Origin: Lawsonibacter sp. | GTDB taxonomy: Bacteria > Bacillota > Clostridia > Oscillospirales > Oscillospiraceae | Length of the DNA stretch: 21,774 nt | NCBI GenBank assembly: GCA_020025455.1 | Contig: JAHHSC010000011.1 | Coordinates: 1 to 21,774, forward strand | Direction: 5' to 3' | Shown: piece after piece, positions 13,808-20,601 of the stretch | Layout: each line of letters opens with the position of its first letter | How positions within the stretch are numbered: position 1 is the stretch's first letter | Program-made: the position numbers and the translations under genes | The notes under the pieces: model-generated | What the model saw: only the letters and a program-made list of their open reading frames with translations | The model's database searches: none | What the model was told of the DNA's origin: nothing

Positions 13808-14983
13808 ATGAACGAGCTTGCCCTGAAATACGGCTGTAACCCCAACCAGAAGCCCGCACGGCTGCTGATGGAGGACGGCGGTGAACTGCCTCTGGAGGTA
13901 CTCAACGGCCGCCCCGGCTATATCAACTTTATGGATGCGCTCAACTCCTGGCAGCTGGTCCGGGCTCTGAAGATCGCCACCGGTCTGCCCGCAGCCGCCT
14001 CCTTTAAGCATGTGTCCCCCGCCGGTGCCGCCCTGGGGCTGCCTCTCAGCGAGGTGGAACGCCAGATCTACTTCGCCCCCGAAGGGGATCTCTCCCCCAT
14101 CGCCTGCGCCTACATCCGCGCCAGAGGTGCTGACCGTCTCAGCTCCTTCGGCGATTGGGCCGCACTCAGCGACGTATGTGACGGTGACACCGCCCGCTTC
14201 CTGGCGGAGGAGGTATCCGACGGCATCATCGCCCCCGGCTACACCGAGGAGGCCCTCACCATTCTGCGCGCCAAGCGCAAAGGCGGCTACAATGTCATCG
14301 CCATCGACCCCGACTACACCCCCGATCCTGTGGAGCGCCGCAAGGTCTTTGGCATCACCTTTGAGCAGCACTATAACGACCTGGCTATCACCCCTGAGAT
14401 GCTGGACAACATCGTCACCGCCAACAAGGAGCTGCCCCCCGAGGCCAAACGTGACATGGTGCTGGCTCTGATCACGCTGAAGTACACGCAGTCCAACTCC
14501 GTGTGCTATGTCAAGAACGGTCAGACCATCGGCGTGGGTGCCGGCCAGCAGAGCCGCATCCACTGCACCCGTCTGGCCGGCAACAAGGCCGACATCTGGT
14601 GGCTGCGCCAGCACCCCAAGGTGCTTGCGCTCCCCTTCGTTGAGGGGATTCGCCGTCCCGCCCGTGATAACGCCATCGACCTGTATATTTCGGATGAGTG
14701 CGATGATTTGCTCCGCGACGGTGCCTGGGAGGACGTGTTTACCAGCAAGCCCCAGAAGCTGACCAAGGAGGAGAAGGAGTTCTGGCTGGGTGAACTGAAC
14801 CACGTCACCGTAGGCTCTGACGCGTTCTTCCCCTTTGGTGACAACGTGGAGCGGGCCGCCAAGTCCGGTGTAGCGTACATCGCCCAGCCCGGCGGCTCCA
14901 TTCGGGACGACCAGGTCATCGAGACGGCCGACAAGTACAACATGGTCATGTCCTTCACCGGCGTCCGTCTGTTCCATCACTAA
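13808..14983 (+). CDS. stand-alone AICAR transformylase (PurH C-terminal-domain type)
   Basis: Formylates AICAR with 10-formyl-THF to give FAICAR. The 391-aa protein starts directly at the transformylase domain (LKYGCNPNQKPA, 6-17, compare LRYGENPHQ in PurH). It has no N-terminal MGS-like cyclohydrolase domain of about 200 aa. The catalytic Lys-His pair is K67-H68 in SFKHVSPAG. The C-terminal NAIDLYISDECDD and SGVAYIAQPGGSIRDD blocks, ending in GVRLFHH, match the PurH pattern. The missing activity is provided by the PurO-like gene just upstream, so together they replace bifunctional PurH. SD-like AAAGGATG lies about 9 nt before the ATG. Confidence 0.92.
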   Translation: MNELALKYGCNPNQKPARLLMEDGGELPLEVLNGRPGYINFMDALNSWQLVRALKIATGLPAAASFKHVSPAGAALGLPLSEVERQIYFAPEGDLSPIACAYIRARGADRLSSFGDWAALSDVCDGDTARFLAEEVSDGIIAPGYTEEALTILRAKRKGGYNVIAIDPDYTPDPVERRKVFGITFEQHYNDLAITPEMLDNIVTANKELPPEAKRDMVLALITLKYTQSNSVCYVKNGQTIGVGAGQQSRIHCTRLAGNKADIWWLRQHPKVLALPFVEGIRRPARDNAIDLYISDECDDLLRDGAWEDVFTSKPQKLTKEEKEFWLGELNHVTVGSDAFFPFGDNVERAAKSGVAYIAQPGGSIRDDQVIETADKYNMVMSFTGVRLFHH

Positions 14984-15022
14984 ACCGTTCACAAGAAATG
15001 TTTCACTGAAAGGATGATCACA

Positions 15023-16279
15023 ATGAAGGTTCTCGTAGTGGGCGGCGGCGGCCGCGAGCACGCGATCTGCTGGAAGCTGGCCCAGAGCCCCCGCGTCACT
15101 GAGCTTTACTGTGCCCCCGGCAATGCCGGCATTGCCCAGGTGGCTACCTGTGTCAATATCAAGGCCACCGATGTGGAGGCCATGGTGGCCTGGGCCAAGG
15201 AAAACGCCATGGACTTCGTCATGGTTGCTCCCGATGACCCCCTGGCCCTTGGCATGGTGGACGCCATGGAGGCCGCCGGCATCCGCGCCTTCGGCCCCCG
15301 CGCCAACGCCGCCGTGATTGAGGCCAGCAAGGCCTTCTCCAAGTCCCTGATGAAGAAGTACCACATCCCTACCGCCAAGTATGAGACGTTCACGGAGCTG
15401 GATAAGGCTCTGGCCTACATCCGTCAGGAGGGCGCCCCCATCGTGGTCAAGGCCGATGGCCTGGCTCTGGGCAAGGGCGTCGTGGTGGCTTCCACCGTGG
15501 AGGAGGCCGAGACCGCCGTCCGCGAGATGATGGAGGACCATAAGTTCGGTGCTTCCGGCTCCACCGTAGTCATTGAAGAGTGCATGGTCGGCCCTGAGGT
15601 CACCGTGCTGGCCTTCTGCGACGGCGAGCATCTGGTCCCCATGCTGTCCAGCCAGGACCATAAGCGCGCCTACGACGGCAACAAGGGCCCCAATACCGGC
15701 GGTATGGGTGCCTTCTGCCCCTCCCCCAACTACACCCCCGAGGTGGCCGACCGGTGCATGAAGGAGATCTTCCTGCCCACCGTGGCCGCGCTTCAGGCTG
15801 AGGGCCGCCCCTTCAAGGGCGTCATCTACTTCGGCCTGATGCTCACCAAGGACGGCCCCAAGGTGGTTGAGTACAACGCCCGCTTCGGCGACCCCGAGAC
15901 CCAGCCCATCCTGTCCATGCTGGACACCGATCTGCTGGACATTTTTGAGGCCTGCGTGGATGGCACGCTGGACAAGCTGGACATTCAGTGGAAGTCCGGC
16001 GCTGCCTGCTGCATTGTGCTGGCCTCCGGCGGCTACCCCATGGCCTACGAGAAGGGCTACCCCATCTCCGGTCTGGAGGAGGCCGGCAAGTCCGCCACTG
16101 TGTTCCACGCCGGCACTGCGTTGGGTGAGGACGGCTCTGTCGTCACCAATGGCGGCCGTGTGCTGGGCGTCACCGCTCTGGGCGACACCCTGCCCCAGGC
16201 CATCGACAACGCCTACGCTGCCGCCAAGCACATCACCTGGACCGATATGCACTTCCGCACCGATATTGGAAAGGTCTAA
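15023..16279 (+). CDS. purD: GAR synthetase PurD
   Basis: ATP-grasp ligase joining glycine to phosphoribosylamine, the product of PurF. The 418-aa protein begins KVLVVGGGGREHA (2-14), the PRA-binding N-terminal domain. It continues with the ATP-grasp core (IVVKADGLALGKGV, near 140-153) and the metal/ATP residues in VEYNARFGDPETQ. GNTGGMGAFCPSP-like sequence (GPNTGGMGAFCPSPNY) is present. An ATG at 15014 is in frame but overlaps the SD AAAGGA; the ATG at 15023 is 8 nt after it and begins at the usual family start. The stop lies one base before the HAD gene start. Confidence 0.96.
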   Translation: MKVLVVGGGGREHAICWKLAQSPRVTELYCAPGNAGIAQVATCVNIKATDVEAMVAWAKENAMDFVMVAPDDPLALGMVDAMEAAGIRAFGPRANAAVIEASKAFSKSLMKKYHIPTAKYETFTELDKALAYIRQEGAPIVVKADGLALGKGVVVASTVEEAETAVREMMEDHKFGASGSTVVIEECMVGPEVTVLAFCDGEHLVPMLSSQDHKRAYDGNKGPNTGGMGAFCPSPNYTPEVADRCMKEIFLPTVAALQAEGRPFKGVIYFGLMLTKDGPKVVEYNARFGDPETQPILSMLDTDLLDIFEACVDGTLDKLDIQWKSGAACCIVLASGGYPMAYEKGYPISGLEEAGKSATVFHAGTALGEDGSVVTNGGRVLGVTALGDTLPQAIDNAYAAAKHITWTDMHFRTDIGKV

Positions 16280-16280
16280 G

Positions 16281-16937
16281 ATGCTGCCATCCGCTGTTGT
16301 TTTTGATGTAGACGGTGTTCTCTTTGATACCGAAATCCGCATTTACCGGGCTTGGCAGAAGTTCAGTGCGGAAATGGGCTGGCCCCAGGTGGCGGAGCAC
16401 TACCTGGACTATGTGGGTCAGACCCGGAGCGACATCGTCGCCCGATTTTTGACGGAGTACGGCTTTGACTTCGACGGCATGGGCTTCCTGATCCGCTGCA
16501 CCGAGTACTGCCGTCAGCAGCTGGAGGACGAGGGCATCCCTCTGAAGCCCGGTATCATGGAGATTCTGGACTATCTGAAGGAGAAGGGGGTTCCCATGGC
16601 CCTGGCTACCTCCACCAGCGCAGAGCGCACCGCCCGGCGCATGGAGCTCACCGGCCTTGGCTCCTACTTTCAGGTCATCGTCACCGGCGACATGGTGGCC
16701 CACAGCAAGCCCGACCCGGAGATCTACGCCCGGGCCTGCCGGGAGCTGGGCGTGGACCCCGCTGCCGCCATTGCGGTGGAGGACGCCCCCAACGGCATCC
16801 GCTCCGCCCACGGAGCCGGTATGCAGGTCATCATGATCCCCGATCTGGTCCCCTATACGCCGGAGCTGGACCCCATGCTGCTGGCCTGTCTCCCCTCGCT
16901 CACCGCCCTCAGAGATTATCTGCGGGAACGGGAATAA
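16281..16937 (+). CDS. HAD-superfamily hydrolase (subfamily IA, phosphoglucomutase/phosphatase-like)
   Basis: Cytoplasmic HAD enzyme of 218 aa with all four motifs: nucleophile and acid/base D9 and D11 in FDVDGVLFDTE, motif II LATSTS (108-113), motif III K143 in HSKPDPEIY, and motif IV VEDAPNG (166-172, E167 and D168). A helical cap occupies about 16-90. Motifs resemble beta-phosphoglucomutase and sugar- or nucleotide-phosphatases, so the substrate is not fixed. One base separates it from purD and AAAGG is 6 nt before the ATG, so it is the last gene of the purine operon. A role in phosphometabolite clean-up is only a guess. Confidence 0.85.
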   Translation: MLPSAVVFDVDGVLFDTEIRIYRAWQKFSAEMGWPQVAEHYLDYVGQTRSDIVARFLTEYGFDFDGMGFLIRCTEYCRQQLEDEGIPLKPGIMEILDYLKEKGVPMALATSTSAERTARRMELTGLGSYFQVIVTGDMVAHSKPDPEIYARACRELGVDPAAAIAVEDAPNGIRSAHGAGMQVIMIPDLVPYTPELDPMLLACLPSLTALRDYLRERE

Positions 16938-16942
16938 AAGTG

Positions 16943-16979
16943 AATGCCCTGAGCCTTCATGGCTCAGGGCATTTTTTAT
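16943..16979 (+). terminator. rho-independent terminator of the purine operon
   Basis: AATGCCCTGAGCC (16943-16955) pairs with GGCTCAGGGCATT (16961-16973) around TTCAT, followed by a T-run (16972-16977). A textbook plus-strand terminator, 5 nt after the HAD stop. The 3' end of the minus-strand XRE gene (stop at 16957-16959) lies in its loop; on the minus strand CACTTTTATT follows, so it may work in both directions. Confidence 0.92.
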
Positions 16980-17532
16980 GCTTTTTCCAAATTCTTCGGG
17001 TGGTGACCACAAACAGCACCAGTCCAAGGATCAGCACCGGCAGGGAAAAGTAGCCCAAGCCAGTCACCTTAGGCAAGAACCACAGGGCCAGACCATAGAG
17101 CACCCACCAGTACCACACCGGGGTGCGCTTAAACAGGAGGGCAGGCAGGCCAAAGGCCAGCAGCGGCAGGGCCAGCAGGAAGGACTCCAGAATCTGCCTG
17201 GTCAGCAGCGCCACCAGCAGGAACACCAGAGCGCTGAACCCCAGCAGGGTCACGCCCACGATCTGCCGTATGGTGACGCCGGGTTTCGCGGACGTCTCGT
17301 TGGCTGTCTCCGGTGGGTCGGAAGCCTGCTCCGGCTCAATGCCCCGGACCAGCTGGTCCATGGTGAGGCCGAAGATCTCGCACATCTTCGTGAGCTTATC
17401 CAGTTCAGGCACCGAGGCGTCCGTCTCCCACTTGGACACGGATTGACGGGACACCTCCAGCTGTTCGGCCAGATCACTCTGGGAGAGCCGGTGGGCAGAG
17501 CGCTGGGCGGCAATGCGTTCTCCTAAGGTCAT
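16957..17532 (-). CDS. XRE-family regulator with C-terminal membrane domain
   Basis: The first ~62 residues form a helix-turn-helix of the XRE type (GERIAAQRSAHRLSQSDLA, then VSRQSVSKWETDASVPE). About 25 polar residues follow, then roughly four hydrophobic helices (89-110, 115-134, 139-155, 160-178) and a basic tail. The protein (191 aa) is therefore probably a membrane-tethered repressor. Its ligand is unknown. SD AGGAG lies about 10 nt before the ATG. The gene is downstream of the acyltransferase-like gene, with a 9-bp inverted repeat between them (17554-17586). The last codons lie in the purine operon terminator. Confidence 0.85.
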   Translation of the reverse strand: MTLGERIAAQRSAHRLSQSDLAEQLEVSRQSVSKWETDASVPELDKLTKMCEIFGLTMDQLVRGIEPEQASDPPETANETSAKPGVTIRQIVGVTLLGFSALVFLLVALLTRQILESFLLALPLLAFGLPALLFKRTPVWYWWVLYGLALWFLPKVTGLGYFSLPVLILGLVLFVVTTRRIWKKHKKCPEP

Positions 17533-17553
17533 CGTTCAAAACTCCTTTTCTGT

Positions 17554-17586
17554 TTCTGCCCCAATTCTGGCAGATACGGGGCAGAA
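17554..17586. promoter_or_regulatory. 9-bp inverted repeat upstream of the XRE gene
   Basis: TTCTGCCCC (17554-17562) and GGGGCAGAA (17578-17586) are separated by 15 bp. It lies about 22 bp before the XRE start codon. This could be an operator for the XRE protein or an intercistronic hairpin. No clear -35/-10 pair was found beside it. Confidence 0.4.
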
Positions 17587-17638
17587 TGTCTACCAAGCCG
17601 CCTTGGAAATGCCGCAACCAACAGTTGCACCAGCCTTT

Positions 17639-18685
17639 TCAGGTCAGGCAGTCCCCAACTCCGGGGATCAGGTGGATAAGCCAGGCAAACGGTACCGACA
17701 GCAGGAAGAACACCACCGCAAAGAAGGGGATGGAGATTACCGGGGCGAAGGACAGGATGGAGATGTCCAGCCACCGGAACAGCAGCACCCAGACCGGGTG
17801 GATCAGGTAGATGCCGAAGGCGTACTCCCCCAGCCGGGACACGGCGCTGCGGCGGGAGCGCTCGTCGCTGACCCCCAGCACATAGCGGAACAGCGTGCAG
17901 ATGGCGGTGGCCGTCATCACCACGTTGGGGGCGGTGAAGCTGTACCACAGGTCCCGTCCGCCGCCGAAGAGCTTATCCCCGCACAAAGTCAGGACTGCCC
18001 CCAGGATACCCAGGGCATACAGGATAAATTCCGGGATCTGGCCAATGACATAGTGGCGCAGGTACCAGCCCCCCACATAAAAGCCGATCCAGCCCAGAAC
18101 CAAATGGAGCTGCAGCCGCTCCAGCAGCACCACCACTACGTTGCCCGGCTGAAATTCCGCCCACATGGGCAGCACCGAGGCGAACAGGAAGCAGAGGGCC
18201 AGAAAATATCTGGCCTCATTCCGGTTGGCGGAGGCGGTGAACCGGTGGATCATAGGCTGGACCAGATAGAGGCCCATGAGCGGGTACAGCACCCACAGAT
18301 GGGGGTAGGTATTGCCCCTGGCCGCGGACACCAGCGCGGACCACAGCCCGCCCCAGCTCAAGCTCCCGCCGCCCAGCAGGGTGGATACGATGGCAAAAAA
18401 AGCCCCCCAGAACACCAAGCTTCCGAACGTGGGCAGCACAAGACCGGTCAGGGCACCGGTGAAGTGCGGCTTCCCCCCCTCCAGGGCGAACATCCCCCAC
18501 AGCATAAATAGGGCGGGAATGGCCCAGGCCGTCAGCCCCTGGTAGACGGACAGCACCTGCCAGGCCCCGCTCCCCGCCTGCACCATCTGCTGGCCGCTCT
18601 GGGCCAGCAGGTACACGATGGCGGACAGCACCGCAAAAATGCGGAAAAAGCCGGGCCATCCGATATTTTTATCACTCTTTGCCAT
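17639..18685 (-). CDS. acyltransferase-3-like multi-pass membrane protein
   Basis: Integral membrane protein of about 348 aa with roughly ten hydrophobic helices, resembling the acyltransferase family 3 (OafA/WecH-like) that O-acetylates or otherwise acylates cell-surface sugars. The YAFGIYLIHPVWVLLFRWL block near the C terminus and ALFMLWGMFAL near the N terminus are typical. However, the first helix reads FFRIFAVLSAIVYLLAQ, and the family's catalytic His at about Arg+11 is missing (Leu instead). It may be an inactive relative or use another residue. The ATG at 18700 has AAGGA only 3 nt away; 18685, preceded by GGAGAG, is preferred, but either is possible. Promoter at 18719-18747. It probably forms a unit with the XRE gene. 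Confidence 0.75.
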   Translation of the reverse strand: MAKSDKNIGWPGFFRIFAVLSAIVYLLAQSGQQMVQAGSGAWQVLSVYQGLTAWAIPALFMLWGMFALEGGKPHFTGALTGLVLPTFGSLVFWGAFFAIVSTLLGGGSLSWGGLWSALVSAARGNTYPHLWVLYPLMGLYLVQPMIHRFTASANRNEARYFLALCFLFASVLPMWAEFQPGNVVVVLLERLQLHLVLGWIGFYVGGWYLRHYVIGQIPEFILYALGILGAVLTLCGDKLFGGGRDLWYSFTAPNVVMTATAICTLFRYVLGVSDERSRRSAVSRLGEYAFGIYLIHPVWVLLFRWLDISILSFAPVISIPFFAVVFFLLSVPFAWLIHLIPGVGDCLT

Positions 18686-18718
18686 GCAATCTCTCCCCAT
18701 TCTTCCTTAACGCTGTTC

Positions 18719-18747
18719 ATTATACAGGGATTTCTCCCACAATTCAA
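18719..18747 (-). promoter_or_regulatory. sigma-A promoter of the acyltransferase-XRE pair
   Basis: On the minus strand TTGAAT (18747-18742), 17-bp spacer, TATAAT (18724-18719). Predicted start is near 18712. Confidence 0.65.
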
Positions 18748-18771
18748 CTTTTTTATCCCCCGACTAAAAGC

Positions 18772-18780
18772 TGGTATAAT
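18772..18780 (+). promoter_or_regulatory. extended -10 promoter of the DUF2508-bofA pair
   Basis: TGGTATAAT is an extended -10 element (TGnTATAAT) at 18772-18780. The -35 region at 18752-18757 (TTTATC) is weak, which suits an extended -10 site. Predicted start is near 18787. It diverges from the acyltransferase promoter. Confidence 0.55.
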
Positions 18781-18852
18781 TGTCCAAACTAGGGCCATAG
18801 ACTGGGAATAACAGGGGCTTCGCCTCTCCCCGGACAGAAAGGACGGTCCTCT

Positions 18853-19095
18853 ATGGCGGCATCTACCCACAACTTCACCTCCCATCGCAAGGCGCACTCC
18901 TCCGTTGATGAGGAGCGCCGCGTGCTGATGGACTCCCTGCAACATACCCGCGCCCTCATCAATCAGGCCTACAGCGGCTTCAACACGGCCAGTGACCACG
19001 ACCTCATCGACTCCTATGTCTATGAGATCAACGCCCTGCAGTGCCGCTATAACTACCTGCTCCGGCGGGTCAAAGAGCTGGAGGAGCCACTATGA
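18853..19095 (+). CDS. DUF2508 (YaaL-like) family protein
   Basis: Small soluble protein of 80 aa. The block DHDLIDSYVYEINALQCRYNYLL (within 48-70) is the recognisable YaaL/DUF2508 core, with charged, helical sequence around it. Function is not established. In B. subtilis yaaL sits between recR and bofA. Here bofA follows with an ATGA overlap, so the pair is kept, though recR is not adjacent. An SD-like AAAGGA lies 9 nt before the ATG, and the extended -10 promoter is upstream. Confidence 0.8.
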   Translation: MAASTHNFTSHRKAHSSVDEERRVLMDSLQHTRALINQAYSGFNTASDHDLIDSYVYEINALQCRYNYLLRRVKELEEPL

Positions 19096-19349
19096 CCCCC
19101 TCATTGGGCCTGTGCGCCGCCGGATTGCTGGTGTGCGCTGCCCTGTTCTTTCTTCGCCGGAGCATTCTGTGGCTTTTAAAGCTGGCCCTCCGCTCCGGGG
19201 TCAGCCTGGCCCTGCTCTCCCTGCTCACCCCCTTTTTTTCCTCCATTGGTGTACATCTGGGCGTGAACTGGTTCAATGCTCTGGTCCTTGGTCTGCTTGG
19301 GGCTCCTGGATTCGGGCTTCTTTTGCTGCTGCAATGGATGTTTCGCTAA
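19092..19349 (+). CDS. bofA: BofA-family protein (pro-sigma-K processing inhibitor)
   Basis: In B. subtilis BofA is a mother-cell membrane protein that holds back SpoIVFB-dependent processing of pro-sigma-K. The 85-aa protein here is almost wholly hydrophobic, with about two to three membrane helices. Its C terminus matches the family pattern (GVNWFNALVLGLLGAPG near 57-73, then LLLLLQ). The start overlaps the stop of the upstream gene (ATGA), with GAGGAG 5 nt upstream. It suggests a spore-forming host or recent ancestor. Whether a sigma-K pathway exists in this organism is not visible. Confidence 0.82.
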   Translation: MTPSLGLCAAGLLVCAALFFLRRSILWLLKLALRSGVSLALLSLLTPFFSSIGVHLGVNWFNALVLGLLGAPGFGLLLLLQWMFR

Positions 19350-19385
19350 GAAACGGATCTAGGCGCGGAATTTTGCCGTTTGCCA

Positions 19386-19414
19386 TTGACTGTTCGGGGA
19401 GAGTTCAGTATAAT
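19386..19414 (+). promoter_or_regulatory. strong sigma-A promoter of serC-serA
   Basis: TTGACT (19386-19391), 17-bp spacer, TATAAT (19409-19414). Best promoter in the window. The start is near 19421, and the leader begins with a small hairpin (CCTGA 19425-19429 with TCAGG 19439-19443). No T-box or riboswitch was recognised in the ~59-nt leader. Confidence 0.8.
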
Positions 19415-19479
19415 GTGATATTAACCTGACATTTTTATTCAGGCCACTATATCAAAGTATTTGAAAGGGGTTCTCCCAA

Positions 19480-20565
19480 ATGAGCGATCAGCGTGTATTT
19501 AACTTCTCCGCCGGCCCCTCCATGCTCCCGGTGTCCGTACTGGAGCGTGCTGGGTCAGAAATCACAAACTACCGTGGTTCCGGTATGTCCGTGATGGAGA
19601 TGAGTCACCGCTCAAAGGTTTTCATGAAGATCTTCGAGGAGACCCAGGATAAGCTCCGCCGTCTCATGAATGTGCCCGACAGCCACAAGATCCTGTTTCT
19701 CCAGACCGGAGCCACCGGCCAGTTTGCCATGGTCCCCATGAATCTGATGGGCACCACCGGCAAGGCGGACTACGCCGTCACCGGCAACTTCTCCAACCTG
19801 GCCGCTAAGGAGGCCGTCAAGTACGGTGCGGTCAACATCGCCGCCTCCTCCGAGGACCGAAACCACAGCTACATCCCCGCCCAGAGCGAGCTGAAGCTGT
19901 CTGACGACGCCAGCTATTTCTACTACTGCGCCAACAACACCATCTACGGCACCGAGTGGGATTACGTACCCGCTACCAATGCCCCCCTGGTGTGTGATAT
20001 GTCCTCTGACATCCTGTCCGCTCCCGTGGACGTGTCCAAGTACGGGGTTATCTTCGCCGGCGCTCAGAAAAACATGGCTCCCGCCGGCCTCACTGTGGCT
20101 ATTGTCCGGGAGGATCTGGCCGGTCACGAACTGCCCTGTACCCCCACCATCATGAGCTACAAGACCATGATCGACAAGGACTCCATGTACAACACCCCGC
20201 CCTGCTGGTGCATCTACATGCTGGGTCTGAACCTGGACTGGGTCGCCGAGAACGGCGGCGTGGAGGGGATGCAGAAGCTTCGCCAACTGCGCTCCGGTAT
20301 GCTGTATGATGTGCTGGACCACTCCAAGCTGTTCCAGTGCCACGCTCAGCCCGGCTCCCGTTCCAGCATGAACGTGACCTTCCGCACCGGAAATGAAGAG
20401 CTGGATGCCAAGTTCATTCAGGAAGCCGCTGAGGCCGGTTTCGTCAACCTGAAGGGCCACCGGAAAACCGGCGGTATGCGTGCCTCCATCTACAACGCCA
20501 TGCCCGTAGAGGGTGTGGAGCGCCTGTGCGACTTTATCCGCACGTTTGATAAAACCAACGGCTGA
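19480..20565 (+). CDS. serC: phosphoserine aminotransferase SerC
   Basis: PLP enzyme converting 3-phosphohydroxypyruvate and glutamate to phosphoserine. The 361-aa length is typical. It begins with FNFSAGPSMLP (7-17), the family signature; the PLP lysine is K197 in AGAQKNMAPAG; SSDILS and the late HRKTGGMRASIYNA block are also present. SD-like AAAGGGG lies about 9 nt before the ATG. It is the first gene after the strong promoter and is followed 35 nt later by the dehydrogenase that makes its substrate. Confidence 0.97.
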   Translation: MSDQRVFNFSAGPSMLPVSVLERAGSEITNYRGSGMSVMEMSHRSKVFMKIFEETQDKLRRLMNVPDSHKILFLQTGATGQFAMVPMNLMGTTGKADYAVTGNFSNLAAKEAVKYGAVNIAASSEDRNHSYIPAQSELKLSDDASYFYYCANNTIYGTEWDYVPATNAPLVCDMSSDILSAPVDVSKYGVIFAGAQKNMAPAGLTVAIVREDLAGHELPCTPTIMSYKTMIDKDSMYNTPPCWCIYMLGLNLDWVAENGGVEGMQKLRQLRSGMLYDVLDHSKLFQCHAQPGSRSSMNVTFRTGNEELDAKFIQEAAEAGFVNLKGHRKTGGMRASIYNAMPVEGVERLCDFIRTFDKTNG

Positions 20566-20581
20566 ACGCCGTATACTAGTT

Positions 20582-20601
20582 TGAGAAGAGGTAAGTTCTC
20601 A
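20582..20601 (+). promoter_or_regulatory. small hairpin over the serA ribosome binding site
   Basis: TGAGAA (20582-20587) pairs with TTCTCA (20596-20601, including the A of the ATG) around an 8-nt loop that carries GAGG of the SD. A weak stem, so the SD is displayed in the loop. It may tune translation of serA relative to serC. Confidence 0.3.

Noticed and set aside
9715..16342. Long minus-strand open frames (520, 527 and 860 codons) opposite purF, purM, AICAR transformylase and purD
   Set aside because: They are rich in Gly, Val, His and Leu with no recognisable domains, mirror well-supported plus-strand enzymes, and lack SD sequences. They are antisense shadows of GC-biased codons.
20526..20576. 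Internal promoter between serC and serA (TTGATA and TATACT)
   Set aside because: The hexamers are about 20 bp apart, too far for sigma-A, and the genes are close enough for one transcript.
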